From Kribbella sp. CA-293567 (GTDB lineage Bacteria; Actinomycetota; Actinomycetes; Propionibacteriales; Kribbellaceae), in the NCBI RefSeq assembly GCF_027627575.1, contig NZ_CP114065.1, positions 1,364,001 to 1,428,000 on the forward strand: DNA of 64,000 nucleotides, written 5' to 3'. This document shows positions 46,612 to 55,398 of this stretch, piece by piece; position 1 is the first letter of the stretch, and every line of letters begins with the position of its first letter. A program made the translations under genes and the position numbers. The notes below the pieces were generated by a model, which did no database searches, was not told where the DNA came from, and saw only the letters and a list, made by a program, of their open reading frames with translations.

Positions 46612-49093
46612 ACCCCGGCGGCTGGTAGCTGCCCGGAACCACCAGAACCGGGGCCTGTGCCCGGACAGCGGTCCCGCCGACGACCGCGATCAGCGGCCAG
46701 GTCCCGGTACTGGTCTGCGGGAAGGCAAGTACCGCGGCGCTCAGTGACCCGTCGGCCTTGGTCAGCGTGTTCAGCGCCAAACGGGTCCCGGGCGTGGTCA
46801 GGGTCAAGGAAACTGCGCGGTTCGGCGGGAAGTTCTGGCCGGTCACCGTCATCACCCGATTGATCCGGACGACTCCCGGACTCACCTGCATCGTCGCCTG
46901 GGCCGCGGTGCTCTTGAGCACCACCAGCCTGCTGTAGACGGGATCCCCGGTGGTGATGCTCAGTACGCCGGTACGGCTGCCGCTGTTCTGCGGGGTCGCC
47001 TCGAGCTCGATCGAGCAGGTTGCCCCTGGTGCCAGCGCGAGCCCACGGCACTCGGACTGCCCGACGGTGAAGTCGCCGGCCGTGAACCGCGGCCCTGCCA
47101 GTACGTCGGTCGCCGTGATCGTGATCGGGACGTTCGAGGTGTTGCGGACCTGGACCGTCCGGGGGGCGAGCGTCACCAGAGCCGGCGACGAGCCACCGAA
47201 GTCGACCGGGTCAGGGGTGACGGTCAGCTGCCCGGTCTCCTCCGGTGGAAGAGGCTCTTCGGTGATCGTCGCCTCGCCGAGCAGCGCGAACTCGTTGCTG
47301 AGGCCGTCGGCCTGGACGACCTGCAGCACCGCTCGGCGAGCACCGGCCACTGTGGGGTCGAAGCGAACAGCCAAGGTGCAGGTCTCGTCCGCGTCGAGGA
47401 CGGCGCCGACGCAGTTCTCCGCGCCGGTGATGACGAAGTCCGCCGGATCGGCCCCGGCGATCCGCAGCTCGGCCGGCCGGAGCGGCCCGAACCCTGAGTG
47501 CCGCAGCACGATCGTTCGCGTCACCGCACTGCCGAGACCGGCTCGGCCGAAGTCGGTCGCGCCGGCGTCGAGGCGCGGATGGAACGTGCGAGCGAAAAGG
47601 GCTCCCGAGCAACAAGGCTCGGCCAGCAGGTCGTCGCTCGCGGACACGAAGGCGACCACCGAACCGTCACCCGCCAGCGCGGCCGACTCGCTCGGCCCCC
47701 GAGCGGGACAGGTGGCGGCGTCGTCTCCGCAGTCGCCGTGGTGGCTGGGCGAGCCGAGTTCGCCGGGTAGCCGGGGCAGTCCAGCTCGTTCCCGCGAACC
47801 GTCGAGCACCAGGTCGCGTACGACGATCGCCAGCCGGCCGGTGCCTTGGGCACCGTTGTGCAGACCGTTCGCCGAGCCCTCGAAAGCCAGGTAGCGACCG
47901 TCCGTCGAGAGCGTGGGAGCGCGGCCTTCCCTTGGCTCGCCGGTCACGTCTCTGGACGCGAAGGACGAGGCGACCGGCCGTTCGCCGGCCGGGCCGAGTA
48001 CGCCCGAGCCCGACGGGTCGCGGTCGACGACGACAGTGACCAACGGCGCGTAGTACACCGGACGGTGCTCGAAGGCGATCAGCCGGCCCGAGCCCGAGAT
48101 GACCGGGAGCCCGGCCTGGTCGGAGAAGCCACCACCGGGGACGAAGTCGACGCGGCTGGTCTGTCTCGACGGTACGTCGAAGACCTGGACGGAACCGACC
48201 GGCACGACGTCCTCGAACTCGTCCGGGGGATAGGTCGTCGGTCCGTTCTGGTAGCCGGTGACGAAGACGACGTGCCGGCCGTCGGCGGAGATCCGTGGCC
48301 GGCCGGGGGTCCGGCTGGTCTCCGGGCTCAGAAAGGTCTCCGGAACAGGCCGCCGGGGCCGTCCGGCGGTGTCCAGCACCACCGGCGCGACGACCACGGC
48401 CGAGGTCGGTGCGGACGGGGCTCTTTCGAGCCAGGTGATCATGGTCGCGTCGGCGGACAGACTCGGAGCGCTCCCTTGCCACACGCCGGCCTCGCCCGCC
48501 GACCGGCCGACCGCGAGATAGCCGTACTCCATCGTGCCGTCGGGCCGGTACTCGTCGAACGTCCCGTCACCGTCGGGATCCCGGTCGCAGAGCACGACGC
48601 GGACCCCGAAGTAGCCGAACTGGCCGTCCTGCAGGTTCGAGGCCTCGCTCTGGAAGGCGACGTACCGGCCACTGGCGGACAAGGTGGGTCGGGTGCTGTG
48701 CCTGTCGCCACCCTCCTCCTGCGGGGCCGCTGTGCTCGATGGCGCGCTCTCCCTGCTGAAGGAGGTCCACGGCACGCCACGGCTGATGAGCACCGTGCGC
48801 GCCGTCCGCCGATCCCGCACATAGACGTTGTACGGCGACCCCTCGGTCGACCGCACGACCGGGTCGAGGGCCGCCCGTGACTCGAAGGCAACCTGGGTGC
48901 CGTCAGCAGAGACTGCCGGGGAGCCCGCGGCCCCGACCGGGTCACGACTGTCGGTACCTACTGAGATCGCTTCGATGCCGAGCGGCGGGACCGGATCCTC
49001 CGCCTGCGGTCCGGCCGGGGTCAGACCGCAGGCAGAGGCGCACGCCAAGATCGCCAGCAGCAGACCGGGCATGTACTTCGGCGGTCGGTTCAC
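46595..49093 (-). CDS. Surface lipoprotein with beta-propeller and ASH-like domains
   Basis: An 832-residue exported protein. The signal peptide ends in ILACASAC; a Cys at residue 18 or 22 is lipidated. The middle is a WD40/TolB-type propeller (repeats such as SPAVSADGTQVAFES, PTLSASGRYVAFQS, APTLSTDGRYLAFEG). It is followed by two ASH/choice-of-anchor-D segments (GPLRPAELRIAGADPADFVI; DPVDFGGSSPALVTL) and a terminal Ig-like domain. GTG 49093 follows GGGGAG. It lies within the eCIS locus but on the opposite strand; a role as attachment surface protein is speculative. Confidence 0.75.
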   Translation of the reverse strand: MNRPPKYMPGLLLAILACASACGLTPAGPQAEDPVPPLGIEAISVGTDSRDPVGAAGSPAVSADGTQVAFESRAALDPVVRSTEGSPYNVYVRDRRTARTVLISRGVPWTSFSRESAPSSTAAPQEEGGDRHSTRPTLSASGRYVAFQSEASNLQDGQFGYFGVRVVLCDRDPDGDGTFDEYRPDGTMEYGYLAVGRSAGEAGVWQGSAPSLSADATMITWLERAPSAPTSAVVVAPVVLDTAGRPRRPVPETFLSPETSRTPGRPRISADGRHVVFVTGYQNGPTTYPPDEFEDVVPVGSVQVFDVPSRQTSRVDFVPGGGFSDQAGLPVISGSGRLIAFEHRPVYYAPLVTVVVDRDPSGSGVLGPAGERPVASSFASRDVTGEPREGRAPTLSTDGRYLAFEGSANGLHNGAQGTGRLAIVVRDLVLDGSRERAGLPRLPGELGSPSHHGDCGDDAATCPARGPSESAALAGDGSVVAFVSASDDLLAEPCCSGALFARTFHPRLDAGATDFGRAGLGSAVTRTIVLRHSGFGPLRPAELRIAGADPADFVITGAENCVGAVLDADETCTLAVRFDPTVAGARRAVLQVVQADGLSNEFALLGEATITEEPLPPEETGQLTVTPDPVDFGGSSPALVTLAPRTVQVRNTSNVPITITATDVLAGPRFTAGDFTVGQSECRGLALAPGATCSIELEATPQNSGSRTGVLSITTGDPVYSRLVVLKSTAAQATMQVSPGVVRINRVMTVTGQNFPPNRAVSLTLTTPGTRLALNTLTKADGSLSAAVLAFPQTSTGTWPLIAVVGGTAVRAQAPVLVVPGSYQPPGFTSRR

Positions 49094-49181
49094 TTGTTCT
49101 CCCCTGCTCGACTGCCTTTCGATCGTAGGGAGACCCGAACGCCGCCGAGTGCCCGATGAGCGCGGACAACGGGCGCCCCGG

Positions 49182-49199
49182 CCTGCCCGATCGGGCAGG
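49182..49199. promoter_or_regulatory. Perfect 18-bp palindrome in a divergent promoter region
   Basis: CCTGCCCGATCGGGCAGG lies in the 174-bp gap between the lipoprotein and the Ig-like membrane protein. It could be an operator for both. A similar core occurs in the sheath-operon control region. Confidence 0.5.
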
Positions 49200-49267
49200 A
49201 ATGGTGACGCTCGGGGTTAGCCCGGCGACGCTGCCCGACCTGGCCGGGCCGGAGCAGCCTGGTCGGT

Positions 49268-50620
49268 ATGGCAGCCACCGTGACCTTGTCCAAGGAGACC
49301 CTCCAGCTGGTGCCGGGCGAGTCCGGCGGCTGCGAGCTCGGCATCACCAACACGGGACGACTCGTCGACCAGTTCACGATCACGCTGGTCGGCGTGGAGC
49401 AGGACTGGGTGACGATCGAGCCGCGGACCCTGAACCTGATGCCCGGTGCCACCGGCGCGGTGACCCTGACGTTCGCGCCGCCGCGATCCTCCGACGTCGT
49501 GGCAGGCCGGCACACCTACGGGGTCGTGGTGCGGTCCCGCGAGGACCCGGACGCGTCGGTGGTGGAGGAGAGCAGCGTCGAGGTGATGGCGTTCCAGCAG
49601 ATCGTCACCGAGCTGGTGCCGGAGAAACGCCGGACGAGCCGGCGGACGACGTTCCGGCTGGCGGTGGACAACCTCGGAAACAGCGAGACGGCGGTCGAGA
49701 TCTCGCTGCGCGATCCGGACAACGAGCTGTGGCTGGAGACGGACCGGCCGCGGCTCACCACCGCGCCGGGGACCGCGACGATCGTGAAGGTCCGGGCGGC
49801 GCCGAACCGCCGGTTCTGGCGTGGGCAACCGAGACTGCTGCCGTTCGAGGTGGTGACGGTTCCGGCCGACGGGGAGCCGGTGAAGACCGGCGGCATGGTC
49901 CAGCAGGAGCAGTTGCTGCCGAAGTGGTTGCTGCCCGCGGTGGCGGCCCTGACCGTTCTGGTGATCGCCGCGATCGCTACCTGGTACGCGCTGCTGAAGC
50001 CCGCCGTGGTGTCGGTGGCCACCGAGCAGACCGAGCAGCAGGTCGCTCGCGCCGAGAACGCGGCCTCCCAAGCGAGCGGGGCGGCGGACAAAGCGACCGC
50101 CGCCGCGACCGTCGCGGAGCGTGCGGCCGGGATCGGTCCGTCGCCGGCCCCGGGCGAAGGCAGCACGAGTCCTTCGCCCCCCGGCAGTGGAGCCGGCACG
50201 CCCTCCGGTAAACCCAGCGGTGGCGTCACTCCGTCCGGTAAGCCCAGCGGCGCCGCCACGACGCCGGTCCCGACAGGCCCGGTCCCGTTGAGCTTCCGGG
50301 TCGCCACCGGCGCCAGGCTGGTGACCGACGGCTCGTTCCAGGAGTTCAGCTACCAGGCGCCGCCGAAGAAGACCGTGAAGATCTCCGACCTGGTGCTGCA
50401 GAACCCCCGTGGCGACAGCGGGGTGCTGCGCATCCTGATCGGCAAGGACATCTTGCTGGAGACCGGGCTGGGCAACTTCCGCGACCTGGACTACCACTAC
50501 CTGGAGCCGTTGTTCGCGTCCGCCGGCAAGCCCATCGTCGTGGCCGTCAACTGCACGGCGCCAGGGACCGGTTCGGACCGGTGTACGCCGTCGGTGACCT
50601 TCTCCGGTCAGCTGTCCTGA
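49268..50620 (+). CDS. Ig-like domain membrane protein of the eCIS locus
   Basis: A 450-residue protein. Residues 1-205 form two Ig-like beta domains (VTLSKETLQLVPGESGGCEL; VEVMAFQQIVTELVPEKR) without a signal peptide, so they are likely cytoplasmic. A membrane span follows at about 218-241 (LLPAVAALTVLVIAAIATWY). The outside part has an Ala-rich helix, a Pro/Ser linker and a C-terminal beta domain with two Cys. Function unknown; its cytoplasmic-TM-outside layout mirrors the CisA-like protein. Start ATG 49268. Confidence 0.68.
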   Translation: MAATVTLSKETLQLVPGESGGCELGITNTGRLVDQFTITLVGVEQDWVTIEPRTLNLMPGATGAVTLTFAPPRSSDVVAGRHTYGVVVRSREDPDASVVEESSVEVMAFQQIVTELVPEKRRTSRRTTFRLAVDNLGNSETAVEISLRDPDNELWLETDRPRLTTAPGTATIVKVRAAPNRRFWRGQPRLLPFEVVTVPADGEPVKTGGMVQQEQLLPKWLLPAVAALTVLVIAAIATWYALLKPAVVSVATEQTEQQVARAENAASQASGAADKATAAATVAERAAGIGPSPAPGEGSTSPSPPGSGAGTPSGKPSGGVTPSGKPSGAATTPVPTGPVPLSFRVATGARLVTDGSFQEFSYQAPPKKTVKISDLVLQNPRGDSGVLRILIGKDILLETGLGNFRDLDYHYLEPLFASAGKPIVVAVNCTAPGTGSDRCTPSVTFSGQLS

Positions 50621-50622
50621 AC

Positions 50623-51249
50623 TCAGATCAGTCCTTCCTTGAGGGCGTAGGCGACCGCGTGCGAACGGTTCCGCAGCTGGAACCGGGTGGTCACGCCGTG
50701 CAGGACGTTCTTGATCGTGCGCGGCGAGTAGCTCAACCGGGCCGCGATCTCGTCGGTGTCGAAGCCCTCGGCCACCAGCTTCAGGATGGCGGTCTCGCGG
50801 GCGGTCAGTCCCGCCAGCCGGAGCCCGCGGGGCGTGAGTACGTCGTTCTGCATGTGCGAGACCTGCCGGAACAGCCGGGTGAGCAGGTCGGCGGGCAGCT
50901 CCGCCTCGCCGGCCGAGGCTCGCCGGACCAGGTCGGCCAGGCGCTCCGGCGTCACCTCCGAGCGCCTGATCAGCGCGCACACCCCGGCCTCGATCACCGA
51001 GATCAGGTCGGAGTCGTTGAGACCGGCAACGACCAGGATGATCTTGTCGAGACCGCGGCGCCGCAGCTCGCCGAGGGCGTCGAGGGTGCGGCCGTCGGGG
51101 CTCTCGGCGGCCACCACGGCGACCACCGACTGGTCGAGCTGATCGTCGGCGACGATCCGGATCTCGGGCTGGAATCGTAGTTGGCTCTCGATGCCGGATC
51201 GCGAGATCGGATCGGCGGAGAATGCGTAGACCGGAACACGAAGACCCAT
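50623..51249 (-). CDS. LuxR-family regulator with receiver-like N-terminus
   Basis: A 208-residue regulator. The N-terminal half looks like a response-regulator fold (RVPVYAFSADPISRSGIESQL; IILVVAGLNDSDLI) but the usual phosphoacceptor Asp is not clear, so it may be an atypical receiver. The C-terminus is a LuxR helix-turn-helix (LTARETAILKLVAEGFDTDEIA). ATG 51249 follows GGGGAGGG. It is the last gene of the eCIS locus and no histidine kinase is nearby. Confidence 0.8.
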   Translation of the reverse strand: MGLRVPVYAFSADPISRSGIESQLRFQPEIRIVADDQLDQSVVAVVAAESPDGRTLDALGELRRRGLDKIILVVAGLNDSDLISVIEAGVCALIRRSEVTPERLADLVRRASAGEAELPADLLTRLFRQVSHMQNDVLTPRGLRLAGLTARETAILKLVAEGFDTDEIAARLSYSPRTIKNVLHGVTTRFQLRNRSHAVAYALKEGLI

Positions 51250-51305
51250 CAGTGCCCTCCCCAGGGATGTCGTACATCTACGATGCGTACTGGGACGGCT
51301 ACGCG

Positions 51306-51326
51306 CCCTAGGGCCAATCCCTAGGG
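51306..51326. promoter_or_regulatory. Paired CCCTAGGG palindromes
   Basis: Two identical CCCTAGGG octamers (51306-51313 and 51319-51326), 13 bp apart, lie between the LuxR-type gene and the P450 gene. Candidate operator for the divergent pair. Confidence 0.45.
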
Positions 51327-51374
51327 TGTCCCGAGTGAGTGGCGTTCGCTTTCGGCGAGTCCGTCGAGCAGCTC

Positions 51375-51380
51375 TAAGCT
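51375..51380 (+). promoter_or_regulatory. -10 box TAAGCT of the P450 gene, leaderless type
   Basis: TAAGCT is 7 nt before GTG 51388; no ribosome-binding site is visible. Confidence 0.45.
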
Positions 51381-51387
51381 CGGGCCC

Positions 51388-52482
51388 GTGACCGGATGCC
51401 CCGCACGCTACGACGACGCCCTGGCGACGTGGGTGGTCGACGAGCCGGACGAGGTTCGCGCGGTGTTGCTCGATCCGGTGGCCTTCCGGCCGGACAACGC
51501 GGTGCTGGCGCACACCGCACTGAGCGTGAAAGCCCTGCGGGTGCTGCAAGCAGTCGGGTTCGCGCTGCCTCCCACACTGGCGAACAACGCCGGTCCGTCC
51601 CACCGGCCGATCCGGTCAGCCGTGGCGCGGTTGTTCAGTCCGGCTCGGGTCGCCGCCGTGGAGCCGTTGATGCGACGGCTGATGACCGAGCGGGTCGATG
51701 CGGCTCGGGCGGCACTGGTGACCGGCCCGGTCGACCTGGTCGAGACGATCGCTGCCGAACCACCGGCGATGGCGCTGCTCGAGATGCTCGGGCTGCGCGA
51801 CATCGACGTACCGGCGTTGAAGGCTTGGAGCCGGGAGTCGCTGGAGTTGTTCTGGGGATGGCCCGACGAGGATCGGCAACTGGAGTTGGCGCACAGCGCG
51901 GCCGAGTTCTACGGGTGGTTGCGCAAGCGGGTGACCGAGGCTCAGCGTCGGCCTGGGGAGGATCTGCTCGGCCTCCTGGTGTCGCTCGGGCTGCGGGACG
52001 AGGAGGTCTGCGCGGTCGCGTACTTCTTGCTGATCGCCGGCCAGGAGACGACCACGCAACTGATCTCGACGGCCTTCCACCGGATGATCGGCAAGAACGT
52101 CGGGGACGCCGGAGCGGTCGTGGAGGACGTACTCCGGGAGGCATCATCGGTGCCGACCTGGCGACGGATCACCGGCGAACCCGTCACGGTGGGTGAGGTG
52201 GAGTTGCCGGCCGGTACGCCGATCCTGCTCGGCCTGACAGGGCACGGTGGTCCGGCGGATCTCGCGTTCGGGCTGGGAATCCATCGCTGCCTCGGCGCGG
52301 GGCTGGCCCGGCTGGAGGCCCGGGTCGCCTTGGAATGCGCGGCGCCGCTGCTGGCCGAAGTACGGGCGGTGACGGTCGATCCGCCGATGATCGACCTGCT
52401 GTCGTTCCGTGCACAGGCCCGCCTGACGGTGGTGAGCGCGATTACAGCCCCGGTGACCTGCACGGATACCCTTGGCCGGTGA
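51388..52482 (+). CDS. Cytochrome P450
   Basis: A 364-residue P450, short for the family (about 400). The I-helix is AGQETTT and the haem-binding loop [12 protein letters not shown] has Cys301. The K-helix reads [15 protein letters not shown], so the invariant ExxR appears as DxxR if aligned conventionally. The N-terminal ~30 residues usual for the family are missing. The stop overlaps the guaA start by 4 nt. Substrate is unknown; no ferredoxin gene is adjacent. Confidence 0.82.
   Translation: MTGCPARYDDALATWVVDEPDEVRAVLLDPVAFRPDNAVLAHTALSVKALRVLQAVGFALPPTLANNAGPSHRPIRSAVARLFSPARVAAVEPLMRRLMTERVDAARAALVTGPVDLVETIAAEPPAMALLEMLGLRDIDVPALKAWSRESLELFWGWPDEDRQLELAHSAAEFYGWLRKRVTEAQRRPGEDLLGLLVSLGLRDEEVCAVAYFLLIAGQETTTQLISTAFHRMIGKNVGDAGAVVEDVLREASSVPTWRRITGEPVTVGEVELPAGTPILLGLTGHGGPADLAFGLGIHRCLGAGLARLEARVALECAAPLLAEVRAVTVDPPMIDLLSFRAQARLTVVSAITAPVTCTDTLGR
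52467..52472 (+). promoter_or_regulatory. guaA -10 box TACCCT, leaderless type
   Basis: TACCCT stands 6 nt before the GTG of guaA, inside the P450 3' end. The identical hexamer and spacing occur before the NmrA-like gene at 58893. Confidence 0.5.
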
Positions 52483-54029
52483 CTGAGCATGAGCTGGTTC
52501 TGGTCGTCGACTTCGGGGCGCAGTACGCGCAGTTGATCGCGCGCCGGGTGCGCGAGGCCAACGTGTACTCCGAGATCGTGCCGTCGTCGATGGCGGTCGA
52601 GGAGATCCTGGCCCGCAAGCCGAAGGCGATCATCCTGTCCGGCGGACCGCAGTCGGTGTACGCCGAAGGCGCGCCGCGGGTCGACTCCGCGCTGTTCGAG
52701 GCCGGGGTGCCGGCGTTCGGGATCTGCTACGGCTTCCAGGCGATGGCGCAGACCCTGGGCGGCGACGTCCGGCGGACCGGCCTGCGGGAGTTCGGCCGGA
52801 CGCCGGTCACGGTGAGCGAGCCGGGCACGCTGCTGGCCGGCATCCCCACCGACCTCAACGTCTGGATGTCCCACGGCGACGCCGTGCACGCGCCGCCGAT
52901 CGGGTTCGAGGTGCTGGCCGCCTCGTCCGGTGCGCCGGTGGCCGCCTTCGAGAACCTGGACAGCAAGCTGGCCGGCGTCCAGTGGCACCCGGAGGTGCTG
53001 CACTCGCAGGCCGGCCAGGCCGTGCTGGAGCACTTCCTGCACAACATCGCGGGGCTGAAGGGCGACTGGACCACCAGCAACGTCGTCGACGAGCAGGTCG
53101 AGCTGATCCGTCAGCAGGTCGGCGACAAGCAGGTGTTGTGCGCGCTGTCCGGAGGCGTCGACTCCGCGGTCGCGGCAGCCCTGGTCAGCAAGGCGATCGG
53201 TGACCAGCTCACCTGTGTGTACGTCGATCACGGGCTGCAGCGGTCCGGTGAGTCCGACCAGATCGAGAAGGACTTCGTCGCCGTCACCGGCACGCGGCTC
53301 GAGGTGGTCGACGCGGAGGACCAGTTCCTCGGCGCGCTGGCCGGCGTGACGGACCCGGAGCAGAAGCGCAAGATCGTCGGGCGCGAGTTCATCCGCACCT
53401 TCGAGGCGACCGCCCGCAAGCTGGACGCCGAGCGGCACATCGAGTTCCTGGTCCAGGGCACCCTCTACCCGGACGTGGTCGAGTCCGGCGGCGGCACCGG
53501 AACGGCGAACATCAAGTCCCACCACAACGTCGGCGGCCTGCCGGACGACCTGCAGTTCTCCCTGATCGAGCCGCTGCGGACGCTGTTCAAGGACGAGGTC
53601 CGCGAGCTCGGGATCGCGCTCGGCCTGCCCGAGTCGCTGGTCTACCGGCATCCGTTCCCCGGCCCGGGCCTGTCGATCCGGATCATCGGCGAGGTCACCA
53701 AGGACCGCCTGGAGATCCTCCGCGCGGCCGACCTGATCGCCCGCACCGAGCTGACCGCGGCCGGCCTGGACCGCGACATCTGGCAGTTCCCGGTGGTCCT
53801 GCTGGCCGACGTCCGCTCGGTCGGCGTCCAGGGCGACGGCCGCACCTACGGCCACCCGGTGGTTCTGCGACCGGTCACCAGCGAGGACGCGATGACCGCC
53901 GACTGGGCCCGCGTGCCGTACGAGGTGCTGGAGAAGATCTCGACCCGGATCACCAACGAGGTCGACGAGATCAACCGGGTCACCGTCGACATCACCAGCA
54001 AGCCGCCGGGCACCATCGAGTGGGAGTGA
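52479..54029 (+). CDS. guaA: GMP synthase (glutamine-hydrolysing) GuaA
   Basis: A 516-residue two-domain enzyme making GMP from XMP. The N-terminal glutaminase has Cys83 in [10 protein letters not shown] and later His-x-Glu in WHPE. The ATP pyrophosphatase has the PP-loop [12 protein letters not shown] near residue 225. The C-terminal dimerisation domain ends [12 protein letters not shown] 52479 overlaps the P450 stop; no Shine-Dalgarno. It follows guaB and guaB3 in the pathway but lies 42 kb away. Confidence 0.96.
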   Translation: MTEHELVLVVDFGAQYAQLIARRVREANVYSEIVPSSMAVEEILARKPKAIILSGGPQSVYAEGAPRVDSALFEAGVPAFGICYGFQAMAQTLGGDVRRTGLREFGRTPVTVSEPGTLLAGIPTDLNVWMSHGDAVHAPPIGFEVLAASSGAPVAAFENLDSKLAGVQWHPEVLHSQAGQAVLEHFLHNIAGLKGDWTTSNVVDEQVELIRQQVGDKQVLCALSGGVDSAVAAALVSKAIGDQLTCVYVDHGLQRSGESDQIEKDFVAVTGTRLEVVDAEDQFLGALAGVTDPEQKRKIVGREFIRTFEATARKLDAERHIEFLVQGTLYPDVVESGGGTGTANIKSHHNVGGLPDDLQFSLIEPLRTLFKDEVRELGIALGLPESLVYRHPFPGPGLSIRIIGEVTKDRLEILRAADLIARTELTAAGLDRDIWQFPVVLLADVRSVGVQGDGRTYGHPVVLRPVTSEDAMTADWARVPYEVLEKISTRITNEVDEINRVTVDITSKPPGTIEWE

Positions 54030-54056
54030 CACCCCCGACCTGTGAAGATTGGCCGC

Positions 54057-54317
54057 ATGGCTGAAAGAGATGTTGAGCGTGAGTACTCGGTGACCGACTT
54101 CGCCGCCAAGTTGCGGCGGCTGGCGGATGCGCTGGAGGCCGGGAAGCCGTTCCGGATCCAGATCGCCGGCGAGCGGTTCACCGTGCCGAGGAACGCGCAG
54201 GTAAGTGTCGAGCACGAACGTGGCGACGACGAGGAAGAGGTCGAGTTCCAGCTGAAGTGGAGCCTGGCCGACGCCGACGAGGCTGCCGCCGAAGAGGCTG
54301 ACGACACCGAGGTCTGA
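54057..54317 (+). CDS. Amphi-Trp domain protein
   Basis: An 86-residue acidic protein with the amphi-Trp pattern: EYSVTDFAAKLRRLADALEAG, FRIQIAGERFTVP, then EEEVEFQLKWS and a Glu/Asp/Ala tail. ATG 54057 is preferred to GTG 54042. It lies 27 bp after guaA and is followed by a strong terminator. Function unknown. Confidence 0.82.
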   Translation: MAERDVEREYSVTDFAAKLRRLADALEAGKPFRIQIAGERFTVPRNAQVSVEHERGDDEEEVEFQLKWSLADADEAAAEEADDTEV

Positions 54318-54333
54318 CCTGCCCTGTCCATCG

Positions 54334-54367
54334 CGAGAGCCCGGGAAGTTCGCTTCCCGGGCTCTCG
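54334..54367 (+). terminator. Perfect 15-bp terminator hairpin
   Basis: CGAGAGCCCGGGAAG (54334-54348), tetraloop TTCG, exact complement (54353-54367), then a pyrimidine-rich run. Ends the guaA transcript. Confidence 0.92.
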
Positions 54368-54452
54368 TCCGCTTTCCTGAGAATTGCTTCACAATTCGGC
54401 CGACCGGGTTGTGGACCGCCGGGTCCGGACTGCAGAGTTGACGCCCGTGGGG

Positions 54453-55211
54453 ATGTCCGTGGGTGGGGTCGGGTTGAGTCGTCGGCAGTTTCTGGGGGCC
54501 GGAGCGGTGCTGGTCGCGACCGGTGCGGCCATGGTCGGTACGTCGGGGTCCGTGTCGGCCGACACGTACGGTTCCGGTGAGCTCGGGCCGTGGGACAGGC
54601 TGAACCGGTTGGTGTCGAGCGACGACCAGGTCCGGCGGGTGCTCGCGGGCGACGGGGTGTTCATGTTCGGCGACAGCATCGGCGTACAGGACGGGAACGC
54701 GCTGGCTCTGCGCCTGACGAAGCTGACCGGCTCGGCGCTGGCGGTGCACAACTGGTCGGGCCAGCCCGCGGCGGCGGCTGTCGACGCGCTGGAGGCGTGG
54801 TCGGCGAAGTACGGACTGCCACGCCGGATCGTGATGGCGGTCGGCACCAACGACATCTTCAAACCACCCGCCTTCGGCCCGCAGGTCGATCGCGCGCTGC
54901 GGATCGCCGGGCCGGCCCGGACCGTTTTCTGGGTCAACACGCAGGTGTCGCGGACCCGCGAGTCGGAGCTGGTGCAACGCGCCGACCTCCGCAACAGCGC
55001 CTGGGTGAACCGTCAGCTGGACGACTCCGCCCGCCGGCACCCCAACCTGACCGTCGTCCGCTGGTCGGAGTTCCTCGCCGAGGTGAAGTACCCCCACCGC
55101 TACCTCCGCGACGGCCTGCACACCTCCGTCCCGCTCGGCCAGCACTGGCGCAACGAACTGATCCTCAGAGCGCTCCGCAAAGTCCCGGACCGCCCGGCCC
55201 CCAAAGCCTGA
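54453..55211 (+). CDS. Exported SGNH/GDSL-type hydrolase
   Basis: A 252-residue esterase-like protein. The N-terminus has a twin-arginine signal (SRRQFLGAGAVLVATGAAM). Catalytic blocks are GDSIG (block I), GTND (block III) and DGLHTS (block V), giving Ser-Asp-His. Probably folded with cofactor-free export via Tat. Start uncertain: ATG 54453 suits the signal peptide best; GTG 54447 and TTG 54384 are in frame. Substrate unknown. Confidence 0.78.
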   Translation: MSVGGVGLSRRQFLGAGAVLVATGAAMVGTSGSVSADTYGSGELGPWDRLNRLVSSDDQVRRVLAGDGVFMFGDSIGVQDGNALALRLTKLTGSALAVHNWSGQPAAAAVDALEAWSAKYGLPRRIVMAVGTNDIFKPPAFGPQVDRALRIAGPARTVFWVNTQVSRTRESELVQRADLRNSAWVNRQLDDSARRHPNLTVVRWSEFLAEVKYPHRYLRDGLHTSVPLGQHWRNELILRALRKVPDRPAPKA

Positions 55212-55234
55212 TCAGCGGTGGTGGTTGTGCAGAG

Positions 55235-55318
55235 CGACAGGCAGTAGTCCTCTCCTGCGGCGGCTGCCAGGCGTCTCTGAGCGTTGAAGCAGGCCGCTGC
55301 GGGCGCTACTGCCTGTCG
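55235..55318. other. 13-bp inverted repeat with long loop
   Basis: CGACAGGCAGTAG (55235-55247) pairs with CTACTGCCTGTCG (55306-55318) across 58 nt. The 187-bp gap holds no gene; this could be a terminator or structured RNA. Confidence 0.4.
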
Positions 55319-55398
55319 TTGCGTTCGGCTCCAGCCCCTCTCCTGGCCGGCTCACACGCGCTATCTTGAGCAGGGAGTCTGGAGCCTGGGGAGGGCCG

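Noticed and set aside
51942..55145. 1067-codon antisense frame over P450, guaA and neighbours
   Set aside because: It crosses four well-supported genes and has no domain.
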